Positions 47,101 to 58,375 of a DNA stretch of 64,000 nt are shown here, in pieces. The first letter of the stretch is position 1, and every line of letters starts with the position of its first letter. The DNA is from Dipylidium caninum (lineage: Eukaryota; Platyhelminthes; Cestoda; Cyclophyllidea; Dipylidiidae). The position numbers were made by a program, and so were the translations under genes. The notes beneath the pieces were generated by a model. That model saw only the letters and a list, made by a program, of their open reading frames with translations, was not told the DNA's origin and did not search any database. The DNA lies in contig QEYB01001046.1 in the NCBI GenBank assembly GCA_017562135.1, positions 4,650,001-4,714,000 on the forward strand. Reading direction: 5' to 3'.

Positions 47101-49907
47101 CCATTAACAAATTAGAGGATTCCAAGAAGCCTTGTGCCCGAAAACCAATGATTCACTCCGGAACCTCAGGCGATAGTATATCTACGACTTTGCACGCCCT
47201 TCGAAGTGGTCTATCTAGCATTGTACCCAATGTTGACGATGTGTCACGTCCACAAGCATGTGGTGGCACCTCGACTAAAGTAGTTAATCTTGTTAGGGGT
47301 GAACCTCGGACCTCTTCTAGCACTCTCGCTCTTCTCCGTAGCGATGACATACCGGACGAGGCGTTCTCGCCCATATCCAGTGACCTGTCCTCTCTTCTCA
47401 CCGATAATGAGAAGGGAGTACCACTTGCTTCTCGAGTGAATAGTTCTGGTTTGTGTATGAAGTCACCATTTAAAAATAGGATGGTTTTGCACTCTTCCAA
47501 ATCTCCCTCTACTGATTTAAAGACCTGCAGTTCATTGAGATCAAATTTGGAAAAAATTTCACAAGGCATTGGCGAAAGTCCTATGTCAACTCTCAGGCTT
47601 TTACGTTCAGAGTCTATTCCACCAACCCCATCCTCCAGCATGAACAAGGAACGAGACCTTATTCCTCCATTCAGCTTGGTTGATCCGTCAAAATCACTCC
47701 CCATTGTTAACCATTGTAACGCCACGGAAATGGTGGACACAGGCGACACTGCAAATATTACCCATTTCGACAACCCGGTATTCTACTCGTTGACAACTTA
47801 CTGTAATATTGCTGGTCATATTACGCCATCATACAATTCAAACACTGTAGGTCTTCCGGTATTTTCATGAGAAACTTTTCCATTTATCTAAACAAAATGT
47901 TTTCCTTAATAGTTCTCAGAATTAACGAATACAAAATATGTAAATGGTTCCTTAAACAAATCGTTGGAAAGGTTTTGTGAAGCCCGTGACTCACCTGATA
48001 TGCATTCTTCTCCCATTTCATTACATTCATTCCTTCAAAGTGATGCATGTGTAGAGTCGTCAATAGATGATATTCGAAAAGATGAAGAAACCTTAAATAT
48101 TAAAGGAACACTAACCAACAACATCCGCTACTCAAATTCTCCTGTTCCCTTGAGAGGTGTCGACCTCGAAACCTGTCCTTCCTTACGCTCTGGTTTGTTT
48201 TCAAGTCAGAGTTCCCTTGTTTCAACTGGATTGCAGCACCCTAAGAACGGTTTCAAGGTAAATGTTCATCCGTGTCTAACCTGATTTGTTTTTTACGTTG
48301 CCCTATTTACCAAACAAGTTACAATTATGCATGATAAGGCTCCATGAGTTTAATGTCGTTCAATCAAAAATTTTTCGAATTAGAAATACGATTGTTAATT
48401 TGGTGTTGGTTATTTAACTTTCATAGAAATCAGAAGAAGCAGTTGTGATACCAACGTCAGGAATTCGAATAGATACGGATGGCTATGTCAATACAACTTC
48501 TACAACGACATCATTAAATTGCAGGAAATCAACTCCTGAGACAGTCATAGATTCGAAAGTAGGCGACAACAATATCGTTTTTAAGCTAGTCTATCCAAAA
48601 TCATTGACTCTGAGGCCGAGCGATGTAGAAACAGGGACTGCGAAGACCACTGTCAAAGAATCAAATTGTACAAAGATAAGTGGGACGAATGCTGTTAGTC
48701 GGCAAACAAATGAATTTCACACGCTCGTGGAAGAAGGATCGGTCAAGTCAACAGGGTGTGGGGCAAAGGGCGACCCTTTGGAGTCGGTCAGTGCAAGGGT
48801 GGCCGACTTTAGCTCAGATTCTACTAGAGCCATCGGCACAAAATCAGGCGATACGAAAGTAAATGACGTTGAATTGGCCAGAGTGAGGAAATGCGATGCC
48901 GAGTCAAATGATGCAAAATCAACCGGTGTTTCGAAACACGTTGGATACACTAGGACGACAGATTTGGCGACAAAATCAACCACTGGAGTGTTGTATAGCT
49001 CGAAGACCGGCATATTAAAGCCCTCTTCAAAGTCACCGTTTAGTTCTAAATCAAAAGCGCACTTATTTCCTATTAGAAAAAGTCCGGGAATATTGACGAC
49101 AGAAGAGAGAGTTACGGCTGAATCGAACCATGGGGAATCAACGAGGCCATCTTTGGTAGACTTGAATGACAAGGAAGGGAATGAGACAACAGTGTTTGTT
49201 ACAGAACTACTTAATGGAAAAGTATCTTCTGTACAACCTTACGACGAGGAAAAAGGCGATGCTGAAGTAAATGCAAAAGAATCCTCTAATCTAGAGTTCT
49301 CCAAGTGGAGGTCATCCGAACCAAATTTGAATAATGTGTTACCAAAGAGCACAACTTTTCCCAGTTTAGGAGCAGTGAACGTCACTCCTACTCCTGGCGG
49401 CTTCCCCGCCTACATTTCCACGCACACCGCTGCAATCGTGGCAAGGATGCGCAAGATACAGGACGACATCAGGGTAAGTCTCTCGAATCCTTATATTCTC
49501 CTCCATCCACGATTACTAGTACCCAGTGTACCCATTTTATATTCTACTTTCAATTTAAATTTTCATTTACCTCATCACTCGTTTAAATAAGTTTTACAAC
49601 AGTTAGCAAACGCACTATTTAAAAAAATGTCCGGGAGTCCGTCTCTTCAAGACTTTCTTTAATTGAAAAGGAGTATGGTGGGACCCCAAACTCAGGTAAA
49701 GTTCTCGCTGTGCGCCCACAAACACCTTTATCCGAACTCTCTACTACTTCATCTCCACATCCGCATGCGGGTCGTACGGAATCACCTAATTCACTACGTG
49801 CACCTCTATCCGCTCTCTCGCGAAACCAGCTCAAAACGAGTGGGTCGTTTTCACCTCGCGAAACGACTGCCCACCAGGAAATCGTTAAGTTCGTAATCTT
49901 TTGTTGA
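41150..49907 (+). CDS. CEP295: CEP295-like centriole protein, large Ser/Thr-rich
   Basis: CEP295 (Ana1 in flies) drives centriole-to-centrosome conversion. Joined exons are 41150-41272, 41304-41504, 41854-42115, 42181-42499, 42683-42855, 43107-43428, 43498-43678, 44486-44885, 44961-45162, 45396-45493, 45564-46307, 46743-47846, 47913-48257, 48427-49473 and 49603-49907, about 1,940 residues. The N-terminus fits the family: NRRKLRIIQVR, then LMTNLGCAHRNAS, then AKKRYNEAYKDLLK and the proline stretch LPLPPPDP. The remainder is long, disordered and Ser/Thr/Pro-rich with repeated STLALLRSDDIP / STLRLLRSESIPP type motifs (about 47,320 and 47,590), ending with a possible coiled-coil piece (AAIVARMRKIQDDIR). 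Two single-base frame breaks, at the G6 run 44751-44756 and the A7 run 49621-49627, must be tolerated. If the second is real, the protein ends at 49662. Confidence 0.65.
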
Positions 49908-51593
49908 TGCTCGGACACTTACGTGCTTCCCTTCATTGTGCATTTTCTATAGACCTCCATGTTATAGCTTAAATTTAAAATAACTACGAAAGAGGTTGAT
50001 GATTCGACAATGTTTGTGCAAGTTTTTTTTCACAATTCCTTGAATAATTAGAGCATATAAAAACAAACCTTACGCATATTTGGATTGGAATAAACGAAGT
50101 AAACTGAACCAATCATTCAGAGATAAAAGGAGATGACGACTTCGGTAATCCAGAACCGTTGTATACGGTTAAAATGTTCTGTTCCATTTTATGATAAAAT
50201 TATACTTATTATTGTTATTACCGGAAGTCGCATTGTCTTACCATGAAAAATTCATTATAATTTGAAGCTACCGTTGTTAAGTAATAAACTTAACCTTCAC
50301 CTCTAAGCAAAGACAAAACTGGCTGTCTGACAGATATATTGAGTATGTGATTGAATGCAGCCGCTTTTCCAGCCTTCATTATTTTATTAGACGAATAAAA
50401 GCGGTATTGATAATTTTAGTAAATCTGCACCACCAGCCAATCGATGTGTCTCCCTTGTATTTTTTCATAGTACTTCGGGTTTTGCATTCACATATATGCC
50501 TAGAATTGTTTAAAATGTCCAAGATAAGTTATCCACGAATGCTTTTTCTTCCAAAGAAACTAATATAAAACTAGGTTTCTATCAGTCCTGGTGTGAGGCC
50601 AGTGCAGATATTTCATTATGCTTTTTTACCTACTTAGGTCAGGTATTAAATATCGTGGTCGCGTTACCGTTGTTCATTCCAACGGATAATTACGCTTTCG
50701 ATTTTCCCTGCTTTTATTCATTACAGGGATCATGTTTATCCTTTCCTATTCTAGCCGGCCTCCACTGCGTCTGAGATGACACCAAAATCACGCTCTGCCG
50801 AAATTCCACCGATGGGGTTCCTATCTCGCCGTTATTGATCGCCTTACCTATTTTATTTACGATAATCCAAATTCGTATGTTTTAGACTTTTTATCATTGA
50901 GGAAGCTTGACTCTGTTGGGTTTCTATTGCTACCATCCAACCAAAGTATTAGTTAACGAAAGACATTGAACTTTGTCTTATATTCTCCATTTTTCTACCT
51001 GAGGTGTAGCTGGTTGCTCTTACCCGCTGTGGGCGTCTCGTATAAGTATTTGTTTCATTGACCGTTCATTATGCGGATTTCGGTCCATACTTCCTGTTCC
51101 ATTTGTTGAAAACATTGAGATCATTTGTTCTATCTAGTCTTTGTGAGTAAATGGCTATTCTACCACAAATATTGGGTGTTCGGATGGTTGCGTTTTAGAG
51201 TTGGGGTTGGACTCCTGTGCTAAGAGTGGGGTGCGAGCTACGAGGTCTACTGATCAGTGGGCGAGACGGCGGAGGGGTGGTGGCATGAGTTGCTCGGGTT
51301 CGGGTCGGGTCCCGCAGGTGGGAGGCTTGAGCAACACTTATCACTTTGGGCGCATAGGACGTATAGAGAGACGCAATTATCTATAGCTGCTAAGCTTTAT
51401 CTTAAGTTTTGTACGCTTTTGGGACCGTTTAGTGGGGCTCCATCGTCTGCAATGTTACCTACAGCATGATAGCAGATAAATTTCAGTTTATCTAGGGGCC
51501 GAGGGGGAAGGCATGCCTTAAATTATTAATGTCTGTATAGTAAACGTGGAACACTAATAAGACGTTTGTTTAATTGAAAGCATGACCTAGTGG
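49908..51593. other. AT-rich intergenic region, no gene seen
   Basis: Between the CEP295-like gene and UNG. Mostly AT-rich with no motif-bearing frame. A GC-rich island at about 51195-51475 stands out and is described separately. Confidence 0.5.
51195..51475 (+). repeat. GC-rich island, possible SINE-like element
   Basis: A GC-rich block in AT-rich surroundings. It has a sequence resembling a pol III A box (TGCTAAGAGTGG near 51219) and one resembling a B box (GGGTTCGGGTC near 51296). Box spacing is longer than usual. The 61 and 70 codon frames across it have no motif. Could also be a CpG-rich promoter for UNG. Confidence 0.22.
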
Positions 51594-53084
51594 ATGAGCA
51601 ATTGTTGGTGCTCCCGTATGTCGTCTCAGCAGTCCATTTTGAAATTCTTTAAAAGAACTTCGGCTGAGGTTCCTGTGGTCGGTAAACGAAAAAACACAGA
51701 CACCGGCTCATCGATTAATAAGTGTTTGGGTTACGCAGGTAGCGTTAATGTGGCTCCCGGTACCGTTTTAAACCAGTCTGCGATCAGCCGCAAATTGCCC
51801 GATTCTGTCAAAATACTGGTGCATGACATGGGTCCGGAATGGCGTACACTACTGATGAACGTTATTGGAAGTGTGTCCTTCACAAAGTTGGCCGATTTTC
51901 TTGGGAAAGAACGAGAAAGCTACACCATTTATCCTCCTCAAGAAGAGGTAGGCTACAGTACCGCCGTTATTCGGTACAATATTTTTAATTTTTTCCCAGA
52001 AAGCCATTATTTTGCTTATTCCATTGCTTGCTAGTACGTTTTTTTCTTTTTTACTGTCTTGATCTTCCCTTCTCACCGATCGTCTTTTTTTAACTTATGG
52101 AGGAGGCTATCTTAAGCCACTTTACGTGAACCCGTCCTGGCATACGACTATCATCCTTAAATCATAATAATATCACTAAGACAGTATTGCTTCATACAGG
52201 CTATATTCACAGTAGACTATTGTCCTTAGCATATCATATTCAAAACTTGCTGAATGGGGAAAAAACCCCACCTGAGCTGCTTACGTTTACATCGGTTTCG
52301 CTTTCATTTTTCGTTTCTGATCTCTTCATATCGTAGACAGTAGGCAATAAATTTGTCTGTCTGTACCATATAGGTTTTTACGTGGAGCAGGTTGACACCC
52401 CCATGTAATGTGCGTGTGGTAATATTGGGTCAAGACCCATATCATGGGCCAAAACAGGCTCACGGGCTGGCCTTTTCAGTAAAGCGTCCACAGCCTCCCC
52501 CTCCCAGCCTGGCGAACATGTACAAGGAAATTGCATCAGATCCTGCTTTTTCCGTACCGAAAGACTGGCCTCCCACTCATGGAGATCTAACAGGATGGGC
52601 CAAGCAAGGTGTTCTCCTTCTGAATGCCGTTCTTACTGTACGTGCTTCACAACCGAACTCCCATAAAGACAAGGGTTGGGAGATGCTTACGAGCTCCGTA
52701 ATCAATTACATCAATCTTCATTGTTCGGTACGTTTGCCAATTGTCGAGTTCTTATACACACAATTAGTAACAAATTTTTGCTCGCGTATTGTTTTTCTAA
52801 TCTAATATTTAACATTTCTCATTATCAAAACTCGCTTTCCAAAATGTTGCATTCTTATTTTTTGTGTTTTCATTCTTCGATAGCATGTTGTTTTTTTGCT
52901 GTGGGGTGCCAGTGCGCGAGTACAAGGTACGAAAATCGACCTTACTAAACACCTGGTTTTGCATGCCCCTCATCCGTCTCCCCTTTCTGCTAATCGTGGC
53001 TTTTTTGGTTGTCAACACTTCAGCAAAGCTAACGCGTACCTTAAAAAGCATGACCTAGAGCCAATTGACTGGACGAACGTTTAG
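51594..53084 (+). CDS. UNG: Uracil-DNA glycosylase, nuclear type
   Basis: Family 1 uracil-DNA glycosylase, which excises uracil from DNA to start base-excision repair. The exons are 51594-51947, 52374-52727 and 52884-53084, all phase 0, giving 302 residues, or 294 from the second ATG at 51618. The second ATG is the more likely start because it places a PCNA-interacting box (QQSILKFF) at the very N-terminus, as in vertebrate nuclear UNG2. Catalytic and binding motifs are complete: [14 protein letters not shown] (catalytic Asp and His), [39 protein letters not shown] and [17 protein letters not shown], ending at IDW. The intron before exon 2 is 426 nt. The sequence shows no frame break, so the enzyme should be active. 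Confidence 0.96.
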
Positions 53085-53763
53085 CTAAATGTCTATTTTT
53101 GTAAACCGCCTTATATTAACAATTTTCCATAAATAAAATTCAGATATATTTTATACTTGTTGCTATTCCTATGCCCGAGTGATGGGGATCACTGTTAACG
53201 ATATGCTTTTGGGTGCCTATAGTTGGACAGGTTTCGCAGTGTTATTCGTCGTAGACGTTGCCTAGTTTGCAGCAAGGCTGAGAAATTTTGTAAACTCGCT
53301 TAAGGTTACGGGCTTGAAAGTATTCACAGTGTCTTGTGCCAATCACGCATTTTTTCCAACTCGAGCATTTCGATATCAGCTGAAAGCTGTAATGCATAGA
53401 AGGAAGGGTAGTGTATTTCCAGAGATTTTAAACAATGTATTTCATGTGTCTGGAATTCACTTAATACCGTAGAGCCTATTTGCGAAGATTAGTGACGTTG
53501 TTTGTCAGGCAGTTGAGTTATTTTACCCTTTTAGTAGGGAATAGTGCTGTTTGTTGCGTTAAATCCTTTCATTTAAATATATTCAAACCGCTTAATCCGA
53601 CTACAATAGTCTGCAAATGCTTTCCTGTCAAGGTCAAAGGCACCGTTAAAATAAGGTTGATCAGCCTTTGCGGGCTAGCCTGTGAGAACATTTCTTGCGG
53701 ACGCATATAATTTTCAACGTCACATCGTGTTAACATACCATCCCCTATATCTACCAGCAACAA
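53085..53763. other. UNG 3' flank and URI1 5' flank
   Basis: No gene seen. Contains the UNG polyadenylation signal and presumably the URI1 promoter. Two short frames near 53480-53763 lack motifs. Confidence 0.5.
53132..53137 (+). terminator. Polyadenylation signal of UNG
   Basis: AATAAA 48 bases after the UNG stop codon. Confidence 0.6.
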
Positions 53764-54712
53764 ATGGAACGCTTTGACAGACTGTTAGAGGAGCAAAAGA
53801 AAGCAGTTAGGGAAACTGATAAAACAATAGTGAAATTAAGGGAACACATTAACGATTACGCACAGCTGAGAACAAGGCTTGAGGATATATCCAAGCGTGT
53901 TTCACAAGAAGCTATAATTCCGTTCTCACCAAGAGCTCTTGTGCCTGGTCTTTTGGTTCATACCAACGAACTTCTCGTTTACCTCGGGGGCTCTGCCGAA
54001 TACCTATGCGAAGTATCCACCTTTCAGTCCTTGTCCATAATTGACAGAAGGATTGGGCGCTTAAACCGCGAAATTAAACGACTCGAGCAACAAAGGAAAT
54101 TGCTAACTGATAGAGAAGCCTACACACGTGATTTAGTCATGGGTCAACGCCGGCAAAACGTCGCAACTTGCGATCAAGACGAAGTAGAAATAAGGGAGGA
54201 ATTCGACCCTGAGAAAGAAAAACAATGGCAAGCCAACCACAAGAAACGTATCCACGAGCAACTGGCAAGAAAACGTACAGAGGCCCAGTCCACCCCCTCC
54301 TCTCGGATAAATAAATCTCAGGTAGCAAAGATGAGTACTGAGGCACCTTCTGATAAATCCGCCAACATAAATATCACTTTTCGTTTCTCAGACAACCCAC
54401 CTCCCCACGTGAATCCTGCTATACCGAATTGGCATAAGGCATCACCGGCCGACGTGGTCGCCTTTATCCAAAAGCAACATCACAAAATGGAACCCCCTTA
54501 CGACCTTAGTCAAAAATAAATCACCCACACAAACGGTTAGGAATGGTTTTGAAACTGGAAATTCTGACAAGAATTCTCCCTCTACATTCCCGAAAGAACC
54601 TTTCTCTAGAGTCGTGGAACGAAATCCCGATGGTTCTAATGTGATTTGTCATCTTCAGTCAAATACGAAGCCAGTTTCACGATTTCGCACGCAAAGAATC
54701 GAAAGGATGTAA
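53764..54712 (+). CDS. URI1: URI1, unconventional prefoldin RPB5 interactor (one frame break)
   Basis: Prefoldin-like scaffold of the URI/R2TP-associated complex, which binds RNA polymerase subunit RPB5 and helps assemble polymerases. The N-terminal helix (LLEEQKKAVRETD) and the alpha-prefoldin core with IPFSPRALVPGLLVHTNEL and YLGGSA match the family, followed by a second long helix and EVEIREEFD. The middle keeps the short ITFRFSD block, and the C-terminus keeps PVSRFRTQRIERM, the counterpart of the family's VSKFRAARL tail. The single-exon frame from 53764 closes at 54519, and the C-terminal part lies in the next frame. One C too many in the run at 54493-54497 explains this. No GT-AG intron of the right phase that keeps the conserved block fits between them. 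Confidence 0.85.
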
Positions 54713-54861
54713 ACTAAACTCAGCAACAACCGGTTATATTTTAACCAACAGAACTGTACATTCACATATGTATAACATGATTCCACGTACAAATGCATAA
54801 TTGATGTAAATTGCCCGTTTCATAAAATACGTATACATATATATATACATTTGTTTTGTTT
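54713..54861. other. Shared 3' region of convergent URI1 and RPB7
   Basis: Only 149 bases separate the two stop codons, so the 3' untranslated regions must be short or overlap. An AT-rich TATACATATATATATACAT segment lies at 54831-54850. No canonical AATAAA on either strand. Confidence 0.5.
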
Positions 54862-55752
54862 TCATACACAAGGACCTAGAACAGAGTTAACGATTAATTT
54901 TAGGTGGGTGTACTCACCTAGATAGTCATCCATTAGCGTGCCAACGGCAAACTATAAGAGATGGAGTGAGCATATGTGTAAGTTACGCTGAGCGATATTA
55001 TAAGCTCTACTTACGATAGCGCTGGCGTCCACCCGCAAGCCGATTATTCTTAGTCTAATACGATCTTCCAACTGGACAATCTGAGTCTATGGGTCAAAAA
55101 TTGAGATTATTGCTTTTGGTGTTTCGCAGTGCGGCAAAATGTATCGAAATGTAATACTCGACAACTAACAGTTTAAGAAGGAAAGGTGGCAGAATATGTG
55201 AAAACAACAGCAAAATGAGCCGTAAGATAGGTGAAGAGAAACCTATTACGTACTTCTTCATCTTCTTCTTCATCGTTAGCGTTATCGTTTGTTGGATCGG
55301 CGCCTTCGAATTTAATACTTTGTGGGACAGACTAAAAAAATAGAGTAAGTATAAGCCTTACATATTTAGAAATAAATATACTGAGAGGGCCAGCCTCAGC
55401 GAAAACCCCAACTTTGTTGACTTGAGTAACAATTGCATCAATAACCTCGCCCTTAAAAGGCCGGAAAACAATGGCTCGATACACTATATGATATTGAACA
55501 AATCCTCGACTCGGGAGAAGCACTCCGGCGCCGATATGGTCGATGTTTGTAACGGCAACGATAAATCCGTACCTATCAATAGAACCCAACCAGTCACTTA
55601 CTTGCCAGAACAAGTACCTTCAATGTCCGAAAAAAGTTTGGCTTTCACGGTTTCAATCAAATTCGGACCAAAATATTTCGGATGTAACAAAATTTCATGT
55701 TCCAATTGCATCTAAAAATGGCAGTACATGAAGGACCTACATGGTAAAACAT
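54862..55752 (-). CDS. POLR2G: RNA polymerase II subunit RPB7
   Basis: RPB7 forms the RPB4/RPB7 stalk of RNA polymerase II, which binds nascent RNA. The exons are 55752-55741, 55711-55602, 55572-55362, 55331-55254, 55086-55015, 54951-54918 and 54875-54862, all in phase, giving 176 residues (vertebrate 172). The first exon encodes only MFYH. Then come [16 protein letters not shown], the truncated-RNP domain with [11 protein letters not shown] and [14 protein letters not shown], the OB-fold with [14 protein letters not shown] and [11 protein letters not shown], and the end [12 protein letters not shown]. The first three introns are 29, 29 and 30 nt. Exon 1 and the promoter lie inside arm 2 of the inverted repeat while the remaining exons lie outside it. 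It diverges from FAU and converges on URI1. The last 42-nt intron is tentative; reading through instead would give a longer tail. Confidence 0.93.
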
Positions 55753-56151
55753 CCCCTAAGAGTGAGAGCCGGCCAGGGACCTGAGGACAAATGAGCCGCC
55801 AGAAAATCACGGTTTTTTCGGTGATCTCAATTAACGTAAAAACGTTTACATGTTATCAACAGAAACATCGCAAAAATTCGTCGGCAAAGAAATGAGCTTT
55901 TGGGCATGCATAATGGCACGCATGTTTGCAACCGGCACGTCAACCAGAAACAAAATCAAATCGCAGAATCAACCAAGCGTCAAACTCGCGCTTTTGCCCT
56001 TTCATCAAAATAAATACGCCAATCATTGCAGACCGTTTCCAATGTGTAAAAGCGATTCTGCATAAATCGAGTTACGATCTGACATGATTTAATTCGATGG
56101 CAACGTTCGCGGCTTAATTGATTTGTGGTACCGCTCTCCTCTGCCTCAGCC
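55753..56151. promoter_or_regulatory. Bidirectional FAU / RPB7 promoter region
   Basis: 399 bases separate the divergent start codons of FAU (plus) and RPB7 (minus), two constitutively expressed genes, so they probably share a promoter. A short imperfect hairpin (ATCAC...GTGAT around a T run) lies near 55806-55825. A copy of the whole region is present in arm 1. Confidence 0.5.
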
Positions 56152-56595
56152 ATGCATCTAGTAGTTCGCTCTACCGAGACGCGTCTGGTGGACACATCAG
56201 TTCACCAATCGGCCGCAGACTTAAAATGCCTCTTGGCTTCCGAGGACGGCCTCCCCCTAGAAGATATTCAACTCTACAGCGGTTCATCACTCCTGCACAA
56301 CGGCACCATTTTGGCCGACCTTCCCGCTGACTGTGTTATTAACGTGAGCGTTGGGGTCCTTGGTGGTAGGTAGAACTAGGCAAAATCACGTAATTTTTAA
56401 GGCAAGGTGCACGGATCTTTGGCTCGTGCTGGGAAGGTTCGTGGTCAGACCCCGAAAGTGGAGAAGCAAGATAAGAAGAAGCAGCCGAGGGGCCGTGCCA
56501 AGCGAAGAATGCAATATAACCGTCGGTTTTTCGCGGTGGTCGCTAGTACCGGGTTGCGCAGACGAGGCCCGAATTCTAACTTCAGACCTACTTGA
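56152..56595 (+). CDS. FAU: FAU: ubiquitin-like protein fused to ribosomal protein eS30
   Basis: The precursor is cleaved after Gly-Gly to release a ubiquitin-like protein and the 40S ribosomal protein eS30. The exons are 56152-56365 and 56402-56595, separated by a 36-nt intron, giving 135 residues (vertebrate 133). The ubiquitin-like half starts [11 protein letters not shown] and includes [17 protein letters not shown], ending VGVLGG. The intron falls inside the second Gly codon of the cleavage site. The eS30 half starts [20 protein letters not shown] and contains [13 protein letters not shown]. The junction GG|KVHGS is the conserved processing site. A decayed second copy lies in arm 1. Confidence 0.95.
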
Positions 56596-58375
56596 TAAAG
56601 CTCTCTTACTGCGAACCGTAGTTTAGGCGGAAGAGGAACATTTGTGAATACACTATGCGAATGGAATGCCGCTTTATTCTATTTCTTGCCCTGGGTGAAC
56701 ATGGGAAGTTTAATCGTTCACATATGTCCCCAGTGCCTTCTATGTCCTATTACTGGTGTTTGAGTGCCGCAGGGATTTATGAGGCTATTGTCAAGTGTAT
56801 ATCACTTGGATGCCATGTCATGCAGGTGGTATTGTATTTTGATTACTTCCGAAGGTATGCCGCTCATCAATGGTTGGCTTTTCATTGTTTTGTAATTATC
56901 CGCTCTCTGAATTCTCCTTCGTAGTTGTCTCGAGTGCAAGTAGACGCGAATGTGGTGTAAAGAGCCTTCACACTTTGCTCACTGAACAGTATTTCAGGCG
57001 TGCTTTGTTGTATACTATGGGGGGGGGGGGGTAGCATTGAGACTAAATGTTCGTGGGATATGCCTCTTAGTTGCGTTTCCCAACACGAGCCACGGAATGT
57101 GATTTAGGTCTCAGATGGGTTCGGAAGGGTAGTGTTGGTCAGGCGCACGGACCAGGAGGTCACTCCTTTCATCGAACTTGTCAATTGGTGGAGGAGGATT
57201 CGACAGCGTTATATTGAGTTTAGGGTCTAGGGTGAAACCGACTTCTCTTCAGTCCAACTTGGATGTGTGAGCCACCTGAGTCTGATGAGATTAAGTAAAT
57301 GATTGAAGTCACTCCCTGTGAGTGTGGGAGATGCTCACTTTTGGGTATTTCGGATCCTGTCGTGAGACAATTGGTGTGCCAACCGTCTGAAGTCTTGGTC
57401 GAGTCATCCGACACTTTGATCTGGTCAGTGAGATCTTTCGCGAGATTGTGTACCGGATTTGTGCAATAATTGTAAGGTCATGTTAGCTCTTGCGCAGGCC
57501 GTTGGTATCGTGTCTATTTTAAATGGCCAAGTCAGGGCTGGTTACCCTTACGGTGGCCCTTATGCTAGCGAACCGAAGGCAATGTGGCGATCCATGTTTT
57601 CCTCGCACTCACGATCATTCAGTGAATGAGGAAAGTGGTTACTAAGGTGAAGAAAATCTGGTGGGTCGCACTGTTTAGTCCTAACGACAGGACATTGGGG
57701 AACGAAGGGCCATTGTACATTGGACAAATCGCGACACGACTTCGGGATTGCATGTAGGGGATCACGTCAAGGGAAGAAAATTGCCTAGTGGCGGGCCCTA
57801 GGGGAGGAGATATCCTTTTGAGGATATCGGCCAAGGTTGAACAATTTTGTCTAACTACTGCATTTCGAGTGAACGAGTCCATGTAGTAGCGGATAATGCG
57901 TAGGAGGGAGACTTGAATAAAGCGTCTCGTAATCAGTCCCCTGTCATCCCTCCTTAATCCCTTTGCTTAAGGAAAGGAAGTGGATGGCAGCAATATTTGT
58001 CCTTCGTCGAGCAAGTCGAGAGGCTTTTTGAGTAATTATACGGAGATCGCGGTATCGGCCACCTGATGACCCGGATTTTCAACAGTGGGAGTCGCCAAAA
58101 TTGCCTCGAAGGTAGTGAAGCAATTGCTCAATTACATGTACCGGTACTAACTTTACTAACGTCTGCACCATACTTGGACGTTTATTAGGAACAGGTGTCT
58201 GTGTGGTTGGGGCCTCGTGGTGATGCAGTACTGACGGAGTGAGGCTGGTAGGAAGCAAAGCCTTTCAAATGATCTCTCAATGCGTATCTTTTTCCTCAAC
58301 AAACGCAACGATTAACTCGATTCCCGATATATTGATGAATGCCAGCATATAATAAGTGGCCAGAATCTCCTGATG
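56596..58375. other. 3' part of arm 2, no supported gene
   Basis: Contains the FAU 3' flank and frames such as 56655-56924 (YYWCLSAAGIYEAIVKC) and, on the minus strand, 57414-57220 (a segment with EHLPHSQG and SDSGGSHIQVG). Both have counterparts in arm 1, so their survival reflects recent duplication rather than selection. No family recognised. Confidence 0.4.

Larger units (their letters stand above)
55704..58375. repeat. Large inverted repeat, arm 2
   Basis: 2672 bases matching the reverse complement of 38287-40971. This arm carries the intact FAU gene (plus) and the functional promoter and first exon of RPB7 (minus). Because RPB7 continues normally past the inner edge, this arm is probably the ancestral one at that edge. 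The poly-G tract near 57020 corresponds to the poly-C tract of arm 1. Confidence 0.93.

Noticed and set aside
54409..54509. An intron explaining the URI1 frame change
   Set aside because: The candidate donors at 54409 and 54454 give the wrong phase, and the donor with the right phase (54383) removes the conserved FSD block.
38287..58375. Arms as long terminal inverted repeats of a giant transposon
   Set aside because: The spacer holds only host genes, no transposase or integrase is seen, and the edge cuts through a host exon, all favouring segmental duplication.
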